A stretch of DNA of 29,469 nt from Candidatus Thorarchaeota archaeon MP11T_1 (GTDB taxonomy: Archaea > Asgardarchaeota > Thorarchaeia > Thorarchaeales > Thorarchaeaceae), in the NCBI GenBank assembly GCA_002825515.1, contig PJET01000115.1:1-29469 (forward strand), in the 5' to 3' direction. The translations under genes were made by a program, and so were the position numbers. Of the stretch, positions 8,507-16,074 are shown piece by piece (the first letter of the stretch is position 1; every line of letters begins with the position of its first letter). A model generated the notes under the pieces. The model made no database searches. It saw only the letters and a program-made list of their open reading frames with translations, and had not been told where the DNA came from.

Positions 8507-9826
8507 TCGATTTTTCTCAGCTTTCGTAGCATATTGTGTTGCTTGGACTATACTTGCACCCTCAGCAGTTTTCTGCATTAATCCAGCCACAAACCATTCT
8601 GTAATTTCATTGGTTCCAACTTGAGAGTCCACAAAGTACACCTGTTCTTGATCGACGATACGATATTTTTCCCTAGTTTCTCTGATGAGAATTCTTGCAT
8701 CGGTCAATTTTTGTAACTTCTTAATGGGATCAGGTTTGATTGATTTCTTGAGATACCTCCATGATTGATTGGAGATCAGCAGAACATCAACTTGTGATAA
8801 GATAGGTTTCAGTCGATTGAAACCCATCTCCCAAAATGGAACAGAACATCTATAGAAGACAGGAATTCTATGGGCTCGAGCGTTAGCTGCAATTGATGCT
8901 GCAACTTCGATGAAAACTTCACCGATATACACAGATTTAGCACTTTCAATTATCTTCCAAGGTACCTGTTCTGGCGAAGTAATTGAAAGGGAAGTTAATG
9001 GACCCACACCCACAAGCTCTCGTGAACCTTTGGAATCATTGATGACGATAGTTTGATTGGTTTGTTTTTCTTCATCCACTATGATGTAATGAACATCTAC
9101 ATTTCCCTGGATTAAATTAGTGATAATATTCCAGCCGTCGATATCGTTTCCAACTGAGGAAACTATCGTTGTTTCAAAGCCTTCATTTGCAAGCGAGAGT
9201 GCCAATTCAACTGTGGGACCTCCTGAACGTCTAATAGGGGATGTACAACTTGACATACCACCAATAGAGGGCATTGATTCACAGTTAATCTGAGTATAGA
9301 ATGCTGATGCTCCAAAGACAACAAAATCAGGGGAAGTGTAGTTCTTGGATCCATCAAGTATAGCCTTTGCTCTTGTGCGTGCAAAGATTTCAAAAAGAGT
9401 GGTCTCAGGTATATCTTGGTCGCGATAGAGAGTTGCTAAACGGACAAGGTAGTCTTCCAGTAGGTACGCGGTCAGCTCTTCAATATCTGATGGAAGTCCC
9501 TTGAAATAGAACCGTGCTAAACCCCATCCATTCTTCGTCAGCTCATGGCAGACTACTCGTTTTCCATTATGGATTGTAGTTCCTGTTGAGATCAGACCAA
9601 ATTGACTAAGAGTCTTCAAATAAGCAAGAATGCTTTTGTTTGAGTGAGACAAATTCTCTATTAGGTCGCGCTGCAAGACTTGACCGTTTTCATCAAAACT
9701 AGAAAGTACACTTCTTGCCAATCGAGATGCAAGTAAAGACCGAATGAACTCATCACGCCTTTCAATTTCTACAGGAAGAAAGAGGAGATATGGCCAGAGA
9801 GATCCAGATTTAATATTATCAACCAT
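8492..9826 (-). CDS. Winged-helix regulator fused to a degenerate PfkB/ribokinase-fold domain
   Basis: Residues about 25-107 look like a winged helix-turn-helix (segments SNKSILAYLKTLSQFGLIS and GKRVVCHELTKNG). From about 167 to 435 the protein follows the PfkB sugar-kinase fold: DFVVFGAS strand, RRSGGPTVELALSLANEG, SSVGNDIDGW, and a C-terminal FVDSQVGTNE in place of the usual DTxGAGD. The GAGD anion-hole/catalytic-base motif is thus altered to GTNE (404-407), so it probably binds a metabolite without phosphorylating it. The likely role is a ligand-responsive DNA-binding repressor or activator. I prefer the ATG at 9826: a TATA-like tttattatg (9849-9857) centred 27 nt away fits a leaderless mRNA; a TTG at 9841 would add five residues. 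It is divergent from an ECF S-component-like gene, with a palindrome between them. Confidence 0.78.
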   Translation of the reverse strand: MVDNIKSGSLWPYLLFLPVEIERRDEFIRSLLASRLARSVLSSFDENGQVLQRDLIENLSHSNKSILAYLKTLSQFGLISTGTTIHNGKRVVCHELTKNGWGLARFYFKGLPSDIEELTAYLLEDYLVRLATLYRDQDIPETTLFEIFARTRAKAILDGSKNYTSPDFVVFGASAFYTQINCESMPSIGGMSSCTSPIRRSGGPTVELALSLANEGFETTIVSSVGNDIDGWNIITNLIQGNVDVHYIIVDEEKQTNQTIVINDSKGSRELVGVGPLTSLSITSPEQVPWKIIESAKSVYIGEVFIEVAASIAANARAHRIPVFYRCSVPFWEMGFNRLKPILSQVDVLLISNQSWRYLKKSIKPDPIKKLQKLTDARILIRETREKYRIVDQEQVYFVDSQVGTNEITEWFVAGLMQKTAEGASIVQATQYATKAEKNRLTTG

Positions 9827-9882
9827 TCCCAACACTTTCAAATAGTGGTTTATTATGCCAAATTAGTGTACAATCCTACCTA

Positions 9883-9901
9883 TGTAGTTTACTAAACTAC
9901 A
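9883..9901. promoter_or_regulatory. Palindromic operator candidate between divergent genes
   Basis: TGTAGTTT-ACT-AAACTACA is a perfect inverted repeat with 8-bp arms and a 3-nt centre. It lies in the 92-bp gap between the wHTH-PfkB regulator and the ECF S-component-like gene, ending 17 nt before the latter's ATG. The position would let a bound dimer control both genes. Confidence 0.6.
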
Positions 9902-9918
9902 CTATAACGGTGGTGATC

Positions 9919-10704
9919 ATGACAGAATTCACAAGATCTATTGCTTACCCATGGGCCCTTACAGGAATATTTGGAGCAGTTCATCTAGTAATAACGTTGA
10001 TTCCATTCAATCTTAGTGTGGGGGGAGGAGGAGAGATATCCTTTGGTCTTGTCTCTGCCCCAATTGTTGGATTTCTCTTAGGACCTTTTTTTGGAGTGAT
10101 TGCAGTATTGATAGGTTCACTCATTGCTATACTTATCAATTACACCCTAGCAGTACTGGGGCCATTAACTGTATTAGCCACGGCGGCAGGAGCGTTTGCA
10201 GCAGGTGTAATGAGGACCAAGATTCGAATAAGCGTGCCAATTGTCTTCATTCTATCTATGGGCATTTACATAGTTAGTCCGGTTGGGATGGCGGTTCCAG
10301 CGTTCATTTGGTTCCATATTGTCGCATTTTTACTATCGCTATTATTCGTTATCCCAAGGATATCTACTATACTTCTTAGTCCGCTTAATCTTAGAGTTGA
10401 CACAGAGAGATGGAAAATGTTCGCAAGCATCTGGATTTTCTGTCTAGTCGCTGTGACATTGGATCAAGCTGTAGGATCGGCGATTGCAGGTTGGTACCTC
10501 CCGCCTCTTTATGGTTTAGAAGGAATTGTGGGAATCTTTCAAGTAGCTATACTACTTTATGCATTTGAGCGAATTATCGGCTCAATAATCGTTGCAGTGG
10601 TAATTTACGCGTTGGTTGAGGGACTCTCGAGAGTAGATTTTGGCTTACCATTATCACGAATAGGAAAATACGAGTTGCTTGAGTTAAGGGAGGAAGAAAT
10701 CTAG
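9919..10704 (+). CDS. ECF transporter S-component-like integral membrane protein
   Basis: Polytopic membrane protein of about 262 residues with seven or more hydrophobic segments. The stretch ISFGLVSAPIVGFLLGPFFG followed by VIAVLIGSLIA resembles the conserved first half of substrate-binding S components of energy-coupling-factor importers, which bind vitamins, precursors or metals and dock to a shared energising module. A typical S component has about 180-200 residues and six helices; the longer length and the extra C-terminal helical part leave room for another transporter-like or unclassified family. No ECF ATPase or T component is nearby. Start: ATG 9919 after GGTGGTGATC; GTG codons at 9910 and 9913 are in frame alternatives. 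The neighbouring divergent sugar-kinase-fold regulator and the shared palindrome suggest that its substrate, or something made from it, is sensed by that regulator. Confidence 0.65.
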   Translation: MTEFTRSIAYPWALTGIFGAVHLVITLIPFNLSVGGGGEISFGLVSAPIVGFLLGPFFGVIAVLIGSLIAILINYTLAVLGPLTVLATAAGAFAAGVMRTKIRISVPIVFILSMGIYIVSPVGMAVPAFIWFHIVAFLLSLLFVIPRISTILLSPLNLRVDTERWKMFASIWIFCLVAVTLDQAVGSAIAGWYLPPLYGLEGIVGIFQVAILLYAFERIIGSIIVAVVIYALVEGLSRVDFGLPLSRIGKYELLELREEEI

Positions 10705-10742
10705 CTCGCACGAAAGAATTTGAGGAGTTTAGAGCCTAATTA

Positions 10743-10780
10743 GTCGGAGGAAAAACGGGAATTCCTCCGACACCACCTTT
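10743..10780 (+). terminator. Hairpin terminator after the S-component-like gene
   Basis: GTCGGAGGA (10743-10751) pairs perfectly with TCCTCCGAC (10763-10771), a 9-bp GC-rich stem with an 11-nt loop, followed by a short T-rich tail ending in CCTTTT. The weak T-tract lowers confidence, but the position 38 nt after the stop is right. Confidence 0.6.
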
Positions 10781-10866
10781 TCTGCTTCATAGAGACGAAA
10801 CTTCTTAAGAGTTCACACAAAATGTCCTACAGGAACAGGGTCTTCGGACTCTTTTCGACCATTCGT

Positions 10867-10880
10867 CTACATTAATGTAG
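10867..10880. promoter_or_regulatory. Perfect 14-bp palindrome before the slipin ribosome site
   Basis: CTACATTAATGTAG is its own reverse complement and ends 3 bases before the GAAGGAAGGAG ribosome-site stretch. It could be a protein-binding site or a weak leader hairpin. The half-site TGTAGTT(G) resembles the TGTAGTTT of the palindrome at 9883-9901, in everted order. A TATA-like ttcttaag preceded by GAAAC lies upstream, near 10801. Confidence 0.4.
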
Positions 10881-10904
10881 TTGGAAGGAAGGAGCAAACA
10901 AGAA

Positions 10905-11738
10905 TTGCAATTCATATTAGATTCATATTTGGTAATGATGCTAGTCATCGTGCTCGTATTCTTCATCCTAATGTTCGTTGCGAGCGGAATAAAGGTTCTC
11001 AAGGAATGGGAGCGTGTAGCCATACTTAGACTGGGTAAGTTCAAACACATAAGAGGCCCAGGCGTAATCTGGGTCACACCCATTCTTGATAAAGTTGCCA
11101 TGAAGGTGTCCCTCAGACTCCTTACCTATGCTTTCAAAACTGAACGATCTCTGACAAAGGACAACGTGCCAGTAGTCGTTGATGCTGTAATGTATTTCCG
11201 TGTCATTGATGTTGAAAAAGCAATCCTCAGTGTTGAAAGATACACAGTCGCTGTCGAGTTGGCAGCTCAGACAACTCTGAGAGAAACAACAGGTAAGGTA
11301 ACTCTAGATCAACTACTCTCTGAAAGAGATGAGATTGCAGGACATCTACAGGAACTGATTGATGAGAAGACAGAACATTGGGGTGTGAAAGTGACCAGCG
11401 TTGAGATTCGTGATGTTGTGATTCCTTCAGCACTTCAAGATGCGATGAGCCGAGAAGCTCAGGCAGAAAGAGAGCGTAGAGCTAGAATTACATTAGCTAC
11501 AGCTGAGCTTGAAGCTTCAGAGAATATGTTGAAAGCAGCTCGTATCTATGAGGAATCAGCGGTTGGTTTCCAGCTTCGTCAATGGAATATAATGCAAGAG
11601 ATCTCAAAGAATGCTAATTTGATCATCATGATTCCTACGAATCTTCCGGAAGTTGGAATAGCCGCAGGAACATCTTTAGCATTTTCAGCTGGAACTGGCG
11701 GGCTAAAAGTACCAAAAGACAAAGGAACTGAGGATTAG
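10905..11738 (+). CDS. Slipin (stomatin/SPFH/Band 7 family membrane protein)
   Basis: Membrane-anchored SPFH protein expected to oligomerise into a cage or microdomain scaffold at the cytoplasmic membrane. One N-terminal transmembrane helix (about 7-28, MMLVIVLVFFILMFV) precedes the SPFH core: GIKVLKEWERVAILRLGKF, GPGVIWVTPILDKV, then VPVVVDAVMYFRV and the helical part with LRETTGKVTLDQLLSERDEI, all characteristic of archaeal slipins. A Glu/Arg/Ala-rich coiled coil (MSREAQAERERRARI) follows, and a small hydrophobic/glycine C-terminus. The TTG at 10905 is preferred because GGAG (10891-10894) lies 10 nt upstream; a TTG at 10881 would itself contain the ribosome site, and an ATG at 10935 falls inside the membrane helix. 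The next gene encodes NfeD, the usual operon partner of slipins, 30 nt downstream. Confidence 0.93.
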   Translation: MQFILDSYLVMMLVIVLVFFILMFVASGIKVLKEWERVAILRLGKFKHIRGPGVIWVTPILDKVAMKVSLRLLTYAFKTERSLTKDNVPVVVDAVMYFRVIDVEKAILSVERYTVAVELAAQTTLRETTGKVTLDQLLSERDEIAGHLQELIDEKTEHWGVKVTSVEIRDVVIPSALQDAMSREAQAERERRARITLATAELEASENMLKAARIYEESAVGFQLRQWNIMQEISKNANLIIMIPTNLPEVGIAAGTSLAFSAGTGGLKVPKDKGTED

Positions 11739-11768
11739 TTCTTTGACTAGAGAGTGGGAGGAAGAGAG

Positions 11769-12461
11769 ATGGATGCTTGGATAAAGATCTTGGTGGTAAT
11801 GATCATGTTTTCCGCGTTAGGCATGATCATGCCATTCATTCTAATTGATCCATTCGTTGGTTTGATACTTCTAGGTGTACTTCTTACGTTGTTAGTGCTC
11901 ACCCTTGAGCCAGCGACAGGTAAAGCGATGGCTCAGGTCACAGTGCCCCTAGTCATCATACTATTTGTCTTCCAGGTGTGGATCACTGGTTTTGCATTTC
12001 AGGACTGGATGCTTTTGGTAATCTTTGCTGTGATGTATCTAATGTTCACTATGTTCACAGGTGGAAGCAGCTTTGTTGAGGGGGGCTTCATTGATGCGAA
12101 GGTTTCGTTGAAACTTTTCCCCTTATACGGTGTAGCAATCTTCCTATCAGTGCTCATCGATGAAACAAGACAACTGACGGTATATATCATGGCAGGAACA
12201 GTTTCCAGTTTGATGCTTCTGTACTTCGCTTTCCTTAGAGACTACGATAAATGGCCAACGTACTCTCAATTCAAGTATGCGGACATACATGCTGTCACTG
12301 ACCTCAATCCAAAGGGAAAGGTAAAGACTGGTGCAGAAATCTGGTGGGCAAGAACATCTGGTCCACCCATCAAGGCTGGTGAACAAGTCGTTATTGACCA
12401 CATCACTGGCATTACGATGCATGTCAAAAGACCTGATGACATCTCAATTTCAGACCAGTAG
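11769..12461 (+). CDS. NfeD-family membrane protein, slipin partner
   Basis: About 230 residues. The N-terminal two thirds contain around five transmembrane segments (WIKILVVMIMF, MPFILIDPFVGLILLGVLL and further ones to about residue 155). The C-terminal cytoplasmic part, about 173-225, has the OB-fold pattern of NfeD: TDLNPKGKVKTGAEIWWART, then GEQVVIDHITGITMHVKRP. NfeD proteins pair with SPFH proteins in membrane organisation; some longer relatives add a ClpP-like protease domain, which is absent here. Start: ATG 11769 directly after a strong GGGAGGAAGAG ribosome site; the GTG at 11754 lies upstream of that site and is unlikely. It is convergent with the CPBP protease gene, and a shared hairpin separates them. 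Confidence 0.88.
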   Translation: MDAWIKILVVMIMFSALGMIMPFILIDPFVGLILLGVLLTLLVLTLEPATGKAMAQVTVPLVIILFVFQVWITGFAFQDWMLLVIFAVMYLMFTMFTGGSSFVEGGFIDAKVSLKLFPLYGVAIFLSVLIDETRQLTVYIMAGTVSSLMLLYFAFLRDYDKWPTYSQFKYADIHAVTDLNPKGKVKTGAEIWWARTSGPPIKAGEQVVIDHITGITMHVKRPDDISISDQ

Positions 12462-12474
12462 AAGGTAGAACGAA

Positions 12475-12505
12475 AGAAGGGGATGGAGAAAACCATGCCC
12501 CTTCT
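12475..12505. terminator. Bidirectional hairpin between convergent genes
   Basis: AGAAGGGG-ATGG (12475-12486) pairs with CCAT-g-CCCCTTCT (12493-12505): 12 bp with one bulged G and a 6-nt loop. On the rightward side it is followed by CATTCTCTATTTTTCTC. Its right edge touches the stop codon of the leftward CPBP gene. Confidence 0.6.
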
Positions 12506-13329
12506 CATTCTCTATTTTTCTCAGTCGCGAGAAGACCCCATAGAAATGAGAGGCCGAATAGAAATCCGATGATTGTTGTGATGCCCCATTCCATTTGGTA
12601 GATTTCAGGCTGTATAACTGTATCTCTGGGGAAACTGGGGAACATGATGTAAGCTATCATATTCCACATGAAATGAAATGCGATTGGAACCCAAAGTTTC
12701 CGACCTGACCAATAGTAGCTAAGAGAGAGTATAAGCCCGCCCAGAAACATGTTGAATGAAAAGAGGACTATTAACTGAAGAGGATTATCGTAAAGCGGAT
12801 TATCGTATACACGAGACCACCAACTAAAGTGTAGAAATGAAAAGAAGATTGAGCTTAGAAAAATTGCAGTGCGTCGTCCAGTCAAATCCTCCATTCTTGT
12901 CAGAATATATCCACGGTGCGTCAACTCTTCAAAGAACGCTGTTGGTGCAGTAATGATGATTTCATTGACTATCAAGTCAACGGTTATCTGATCAAATGGG
13001 CGTAACTGACCTCCGAAGAAGAACGCTAACGCTACAACCAAAATTGCTCCAAGAGCTCCAGCAACAGCACCAATGCTGATGTGAGGACCAAAGTGGTCAT
13101 CAATATCAACTCCTAATTCTGCAATGGAGTCACCACCATCCCATCTCACAAATGCCCATGTAACAGCGTACATGAGGCCAAATGTACCAAAGAATACCAG
13201 TGTTGCTGCTAACGCAAGCAAATCACCAGTAAATAGAATGCTCACTACTGGTGCCATCAGGGTTATCAATAGCATTGTTATCATGAACAGAATTAGTCTA
13301 AGCCATCGTGTTCGTTGGTCTTCGGTCAT
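12505..13329 (-). CDS. CPBP (CAAX/bacteriocin-processing) family intramembrane metalloprotease
   Basis: Polytopic membrane protein of 274 residues with the three CPBP motifs: EExxxR in FFEELTHRG (E134, E135, R139), FxxxH in FSFLH (H167), and HxxxN in HFMWN (H219, N223). These form the intramembrane metal site of the Rce1/Abi family, which cleaves prenylated or other membrane-near peptides; the substrate is not evident. Seven to eight hydrophobic segments are visible. The ATG at 13329 (MTEDQRTRW) has GGGAGG 9 nt upstream, which decides the start; longer versions from 13449 or the ATG upstream of that ribosome site are unlikely. A TATA-like ttatat lies near 13423-13431. A short duplicated segment DNPLYDNPL occurs between the second and third motifs. 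It is divergent from the HEAT-repeat gene. Confidence 0.88.
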   Translation of the reverse strand: MTEDQRTRWLRLILFMITMLLITLMAPVVSILFTGDLLALAATLVFFGTFGLMYAVTWAFVRWDGGDSIAELGVDIDDHFGPHISIGAVAGALGAILVVALAFFFGGQLRPFDQITVDLIVNEIIITAPTAFFEELTHRGYILTRMEDLTGRRTAIFLSSIFFSFLHFSWWSRVYDNPLYDNPLQLIVLFSFNMFLGGLILSLSYYWSGRKLWVPIAFHFMWNMIAYIMFPSFPRDTVIQPEIYQMEWGITTIIGFLFGLSFLWGLLATEKNRE

Positions 13330-13528
13330 CTTTGGCGCCTCCCGACCACGATGCATTTTCTGACCTAAATTTACTCCGGTAGATGGTCTGTCGGAGATTA
13401 GTGTATATGTAGTGCCAACTGATATAAGTAGGCAACAGTATTCGCCCACCTAATGCTATTAAGATAGAAAGCTATAGGCAAATATGGCAAAAAGTTGGCG
13501 ATACTGAGCGCGTCACGGAGGATTACTC

Positions 13529-14677
13529 TTGGCAAAGACAAGGAGTCTTTTGTTGGAATTCGAAACAGATGAGGTTGGGCGACTTGCCAGAGAGAATAAA
13601 GCAGAACGGAGCGCTTTAATCAAAGCATTTACTGACCCGTCAGATATTGTTAGGGAGAGAGCGCTGATAGCCGCCGTTGATTTAGCAGACCCAACAGTTG
13701 TTATAGATGTTACAAAAGCTTTGGCAGATGATGTATCTGATGTACGTATTGCTGCAGCTCAAGCTTTAGCTTTCTATCATCAACCAAGAACAATCCCTGA
13801 TCTAATTAAAGGCCTCAAAGATGAGAATCCATGGGTAAGATCACACTGTGCTGCAGGACTCTCGAAATTACTAAATGGACCCATCTGGGCACGTGTTTCT
13901 GCAAATGATGTTGAGAAGCTCGTTGAAGATTTCCCTGATATGGAAGAGGAGGAGATTAACAGATTTCTCACAAGCATCAAAATGAAACCATCCGCTGTCG
14001 ATCGGTATATGAATTGGCGTAGTCAAGGATTTGATATTGAAATTGACATAACATCTCTTACAGAAGAACTTGAAAGAGCACCTATTCTGCTTTCTGGGGA
14101 GGCGGCTGCAAGTATTGATGCACCGAAAATGATTGGCGTTTCAGATGAAGTTGAAGAGATTCTTAGTGAGTTGCCGGATGAACTACGAGAATCATTACCT
14201 TCTGAGGACCTAAGACGTTTGACTCCAGCATCTGCCAGAGAGTTAGTACAGAACCTCAAAGTATCAACACCATCCGAGAAACCAAAGAAAAAGAAAGCTG
14301 TCAAGGTACGAAAGGTAAAGAAAGTTCGTAAGAAAGCGAAACCTACAGCATACGAAGAGCTGATTGAAAGATTACCTGCAGAAGTACGAAGAGAGGTTGG
14401 CGATGAAACCCTATCAGCTCTAAGCGTAGATGAACTTGAAGCTCTTCTTTCATCTACTTCAGAGAACGAACCGGAAGTCACGGAGATTGAAGTGGAACAA
14501 GTCGAAGAAGTAGATCCGAGATTGGATACACTCATAGAAAAATATGGGAAAGAAAAGGCGGATCTCTTAATTAACATTCCAGATGTAATGCTTGAGGGCA
14601 TACCTGAGGAACAAATTGAAGAGATGGATCTTGAAACTCTTAAGGGACTAACTCAGGCTCTTGAGCCTCGTGATTAG
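13529..14677 (+). CDS. HEAT-repeat protein with basic linker and three LPxE repeats
   Basis: Residues about 26-120 form HEAT-type helical pairs (ALIKAFTDPSDIVRERALIAA, ALADDVSDVRIAAAQALAF, GLKDENPWVRSHCAAGLSKLL), usually protein-binding scaffolds. The rest is low in tertiary-fold cues but holds three copies of a roughly 35-residue helical repeat with pattern L-P-x-E-L-R...P-x-E-x-L...L...E-L..L: about 208-243, 276-310 and 344-378. A strongly basic stretch (KPKKKKAVKVRKVKKVRKKA, 251-270) separates the first two, and a Glu/Val-rich acidic linker (312-330) the last two. No membrane segment. A TTG start with GGAGG (13517-13521) 7 nt upstream is convincing. It is convergent with the Cdc48-N/VWA gene with only 5 nt between stops. 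The basic linker suggests nucleic-acid or acidic-surface binding; this is inference. Confidence 0.8.
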   Translation: MAKTRSLLLEFETDEVGRLARENKAERSALIKAFTDPSDIVRERALIAAVDLADPTVVIDVTKALADDVSDVRIAAAQALAFYHQPRTIPDLIKGLKDENPWVRSHCAAGLSKLLNGPIWARVSANDVEKLVEDFPDMEEEEINRFLTSIKMKPSAVDRYMNWRSQGFDIEIDITSLTEELERAPILLSGEAAASIDAPKMIGVSDEVEEILSELPDELRESLPSEDLRRLTPASARELVQNLKVSTPSEKPKKKKAVKVRKVKKVRKKAKPTAYEELIERLPAEVRREVGDETLSALSVDELEALLSSTSENEPEVTEIEVEQVEEVDPRLDTLIEKYGKEKADLLINIPDVMLEGIPEEQIEEMDLETLKGLTQALEPRD

Positions 14678-14682
14678 ATTAT

Positions 14683-16074
14683 TCACTCGGATCCTCGGAT
14701 AACCACAGCAAACTCTCCTGCCAGTTTGCCATACCACTCAAGTAGATCTCGCATATTATCAACATGGCGGTAGTTACCGTTACCATACTGAGCAATTGCG
14801 AGCATCAATTCTTCATCTATTTCACTACGTTCTCCGAGCCCAATCGAGTAAATCACAAGTTTGCTCCGATCTGTAAATCGTTCTTTTAACACTTTGAGTG
14901 GAGGAGGACCAGACGTTGTCATCCCGTCAGTTAGCATTATGAGCATCGTTGGTTTATCAGGGTCGCCAAATTCTTCCATAATTTCATGAGCTTTAGCCAA
15001 AGCAGTGCCCATATCAGTGAGGGTGCCTCCTTCCTCCACCTTGTCCACAACATGCGTACTAATTATCTGAAGACCAAGCGCTTTTTCTCTACCGGTACAT
15101 TCTACAAAGGGTTGTACTTCTCCAGTATCTGAGTTAAGAAAGGTCATTTCAATGACTTCTTTCTCAAATGTAATCACACCCACTTTCTCCCCATATCCAC
15201 GACCCACTTTTTCAGCCAAATAGAGAAGAACAGCCATTGCAGCAGCTTCAGCACGACTTACATTCTTGCCTTCCTCAAATCTGTTAAGAAATGCTTGTAC
15301 TTCAGGACTATCTCCTGCTAGGTCCTTTAATCCTTCACGTGCATGTGCAATATCTTGAACAGGAACATCAGTAGTTTTCATCGATCCACTTGTATCGATG
15401 CAGAGAACTGCATTAAAGGGAGAAGCAATTCCAACCGTCTTAAACTGATATCCAGTTCGCTCGCGAAGAGCTTCAAAAGCTAGTTTAGCAAAGTTCTTTC
15501 CAGCAAGATCTGGTTTAGTATTGATGATTTCAACCTTCACATCAAGTTCAGGCCAAATGAAGGACATACCAGGATAGACAAGTCGACCGCCGATGATATT
15601 TTCCAATGCTTTAACACGATCTGCAGCTCGTGTGACGAGATCTTCAGTATTTGCATCTTCGGTTAAAGGTTTTAGACCAAACTCGACATACTCTAATGCG
15701 AGCATATCATCATCATAGAGAGTGACCTCAACCTGATCACCTTCCATTAATAGTGACGCTTCTAAAACAAGAGTGTCAATTATGATGCAGTCCTCTGCTG
15801 CGTCAGAGCTCAGTCTAATTTCAGCGGCGCCCCAGAAACTACTTTGAGGATCTTCGAATACTACAATGGAACCAATATCAGCATCTAACTTCTTTGCTAT
15901 TTTGGGATGAACATTAGCGAAACCCCTAAGGTCTCCGCCGTCAATTATCTCCAAGTTCAATTTCTTGGTGATGGCTTTAGCCTCCTCTAGTCCTTTAAGA
16001 AATAAATCCGATTTTGAAGTTATAAAGAATTTTGAGTCGGCGTTATTTGAAAAGTTTGAAGATTTGGGACTCAA
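14683..16074 (-). CDS. Cdc48-type N-domain fused to a VWA domain with intact MIDAS
   Basis: Residues about 35-122 follow the double-psi beta-barrel of the Cdc48/VAT N-domain: VHPKIAKKLDADIGSIVVFED matches the VAT pattern 'LDESSRRLLDAEIGDVVEIE', then DCIIIDTLVLEASLLMEGDQVEV matches 'GIVRIDSVMRNNCGASIGDKVKV'. Residues about 145-190 (RLVYPGMSFIW, VKVEIINTKPD) match the second, clam-like half. No AAA+ domain follows; instead a VWA domain (219-440) with DTSGS (227-231), GGTLTD (349-354) and MLTDG (380-384) keeps a complete metal-ion-dependent adhesion site. It is likely a cytoplasmic adaptor that binds partners through the VWA metal. Start: TTG 16074 after GAAAGAGA, overlapping the amidohydrolase gene by 32 bases, so the two are translationally linked. 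Confidence 0.78.
   Translation of the reverse strand: MSPKSSNFSNNADSKFFITSKSDLFLKGLEEAKAITKKLNLEIIDGGDLRGFANVHPKIAKKLDADIGSIVVFEDPQSSFWGAAEIRLSSDAAEDCIIIDTLVLEASLLMEGDQVEVTLYDDDMLALEYVEFGLKPLTEDANTEDLVTRAADRVKALENIIGGRLVYPGMSFIWPELDVKVEIINTKPDLAGKNFAKLAFEALRERTGYQFKTVGIASPFNAVLCIDTSGSMKTTDVPVQDIAHAREGLKDLAGDSPEVQAFLNRFEEGKNVSRAEAAAMAVLLYLAEKVGRGYGEKVGVITFEKEVIEMTFLNSDTGEVQPFVECTGREKALGLQIISTHVVDKVEEGGTLTDMGTALAKAHEIMEEFGDPDKPTMLIMLTDGMTTSGPPPLKVLKERFTDRSKLVIYSIGLGERSEIDEELMLAIAQYGNGNYRHVDNMRDLLEWYGKLAGEFAVVIRGSE

Noticed and set aside
12769..12820. Short tandem duplication (DNPLYDNPL) in the CPBP protease gene
   Set aside because: It is in frame, lies in a loop between catalytic motifs and leaves all of them intact; not a sign of a broken gene or mobile element.
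14023..14601. Leftward 192-codon open frame inside the HEAT-repeat gene
   Set aside because: Its translation is a Ser/Phe-rich shadow of the Glu/Lys-rich HEAT protein; the rightward frame has HEAT repeats and a strong ribosome site.
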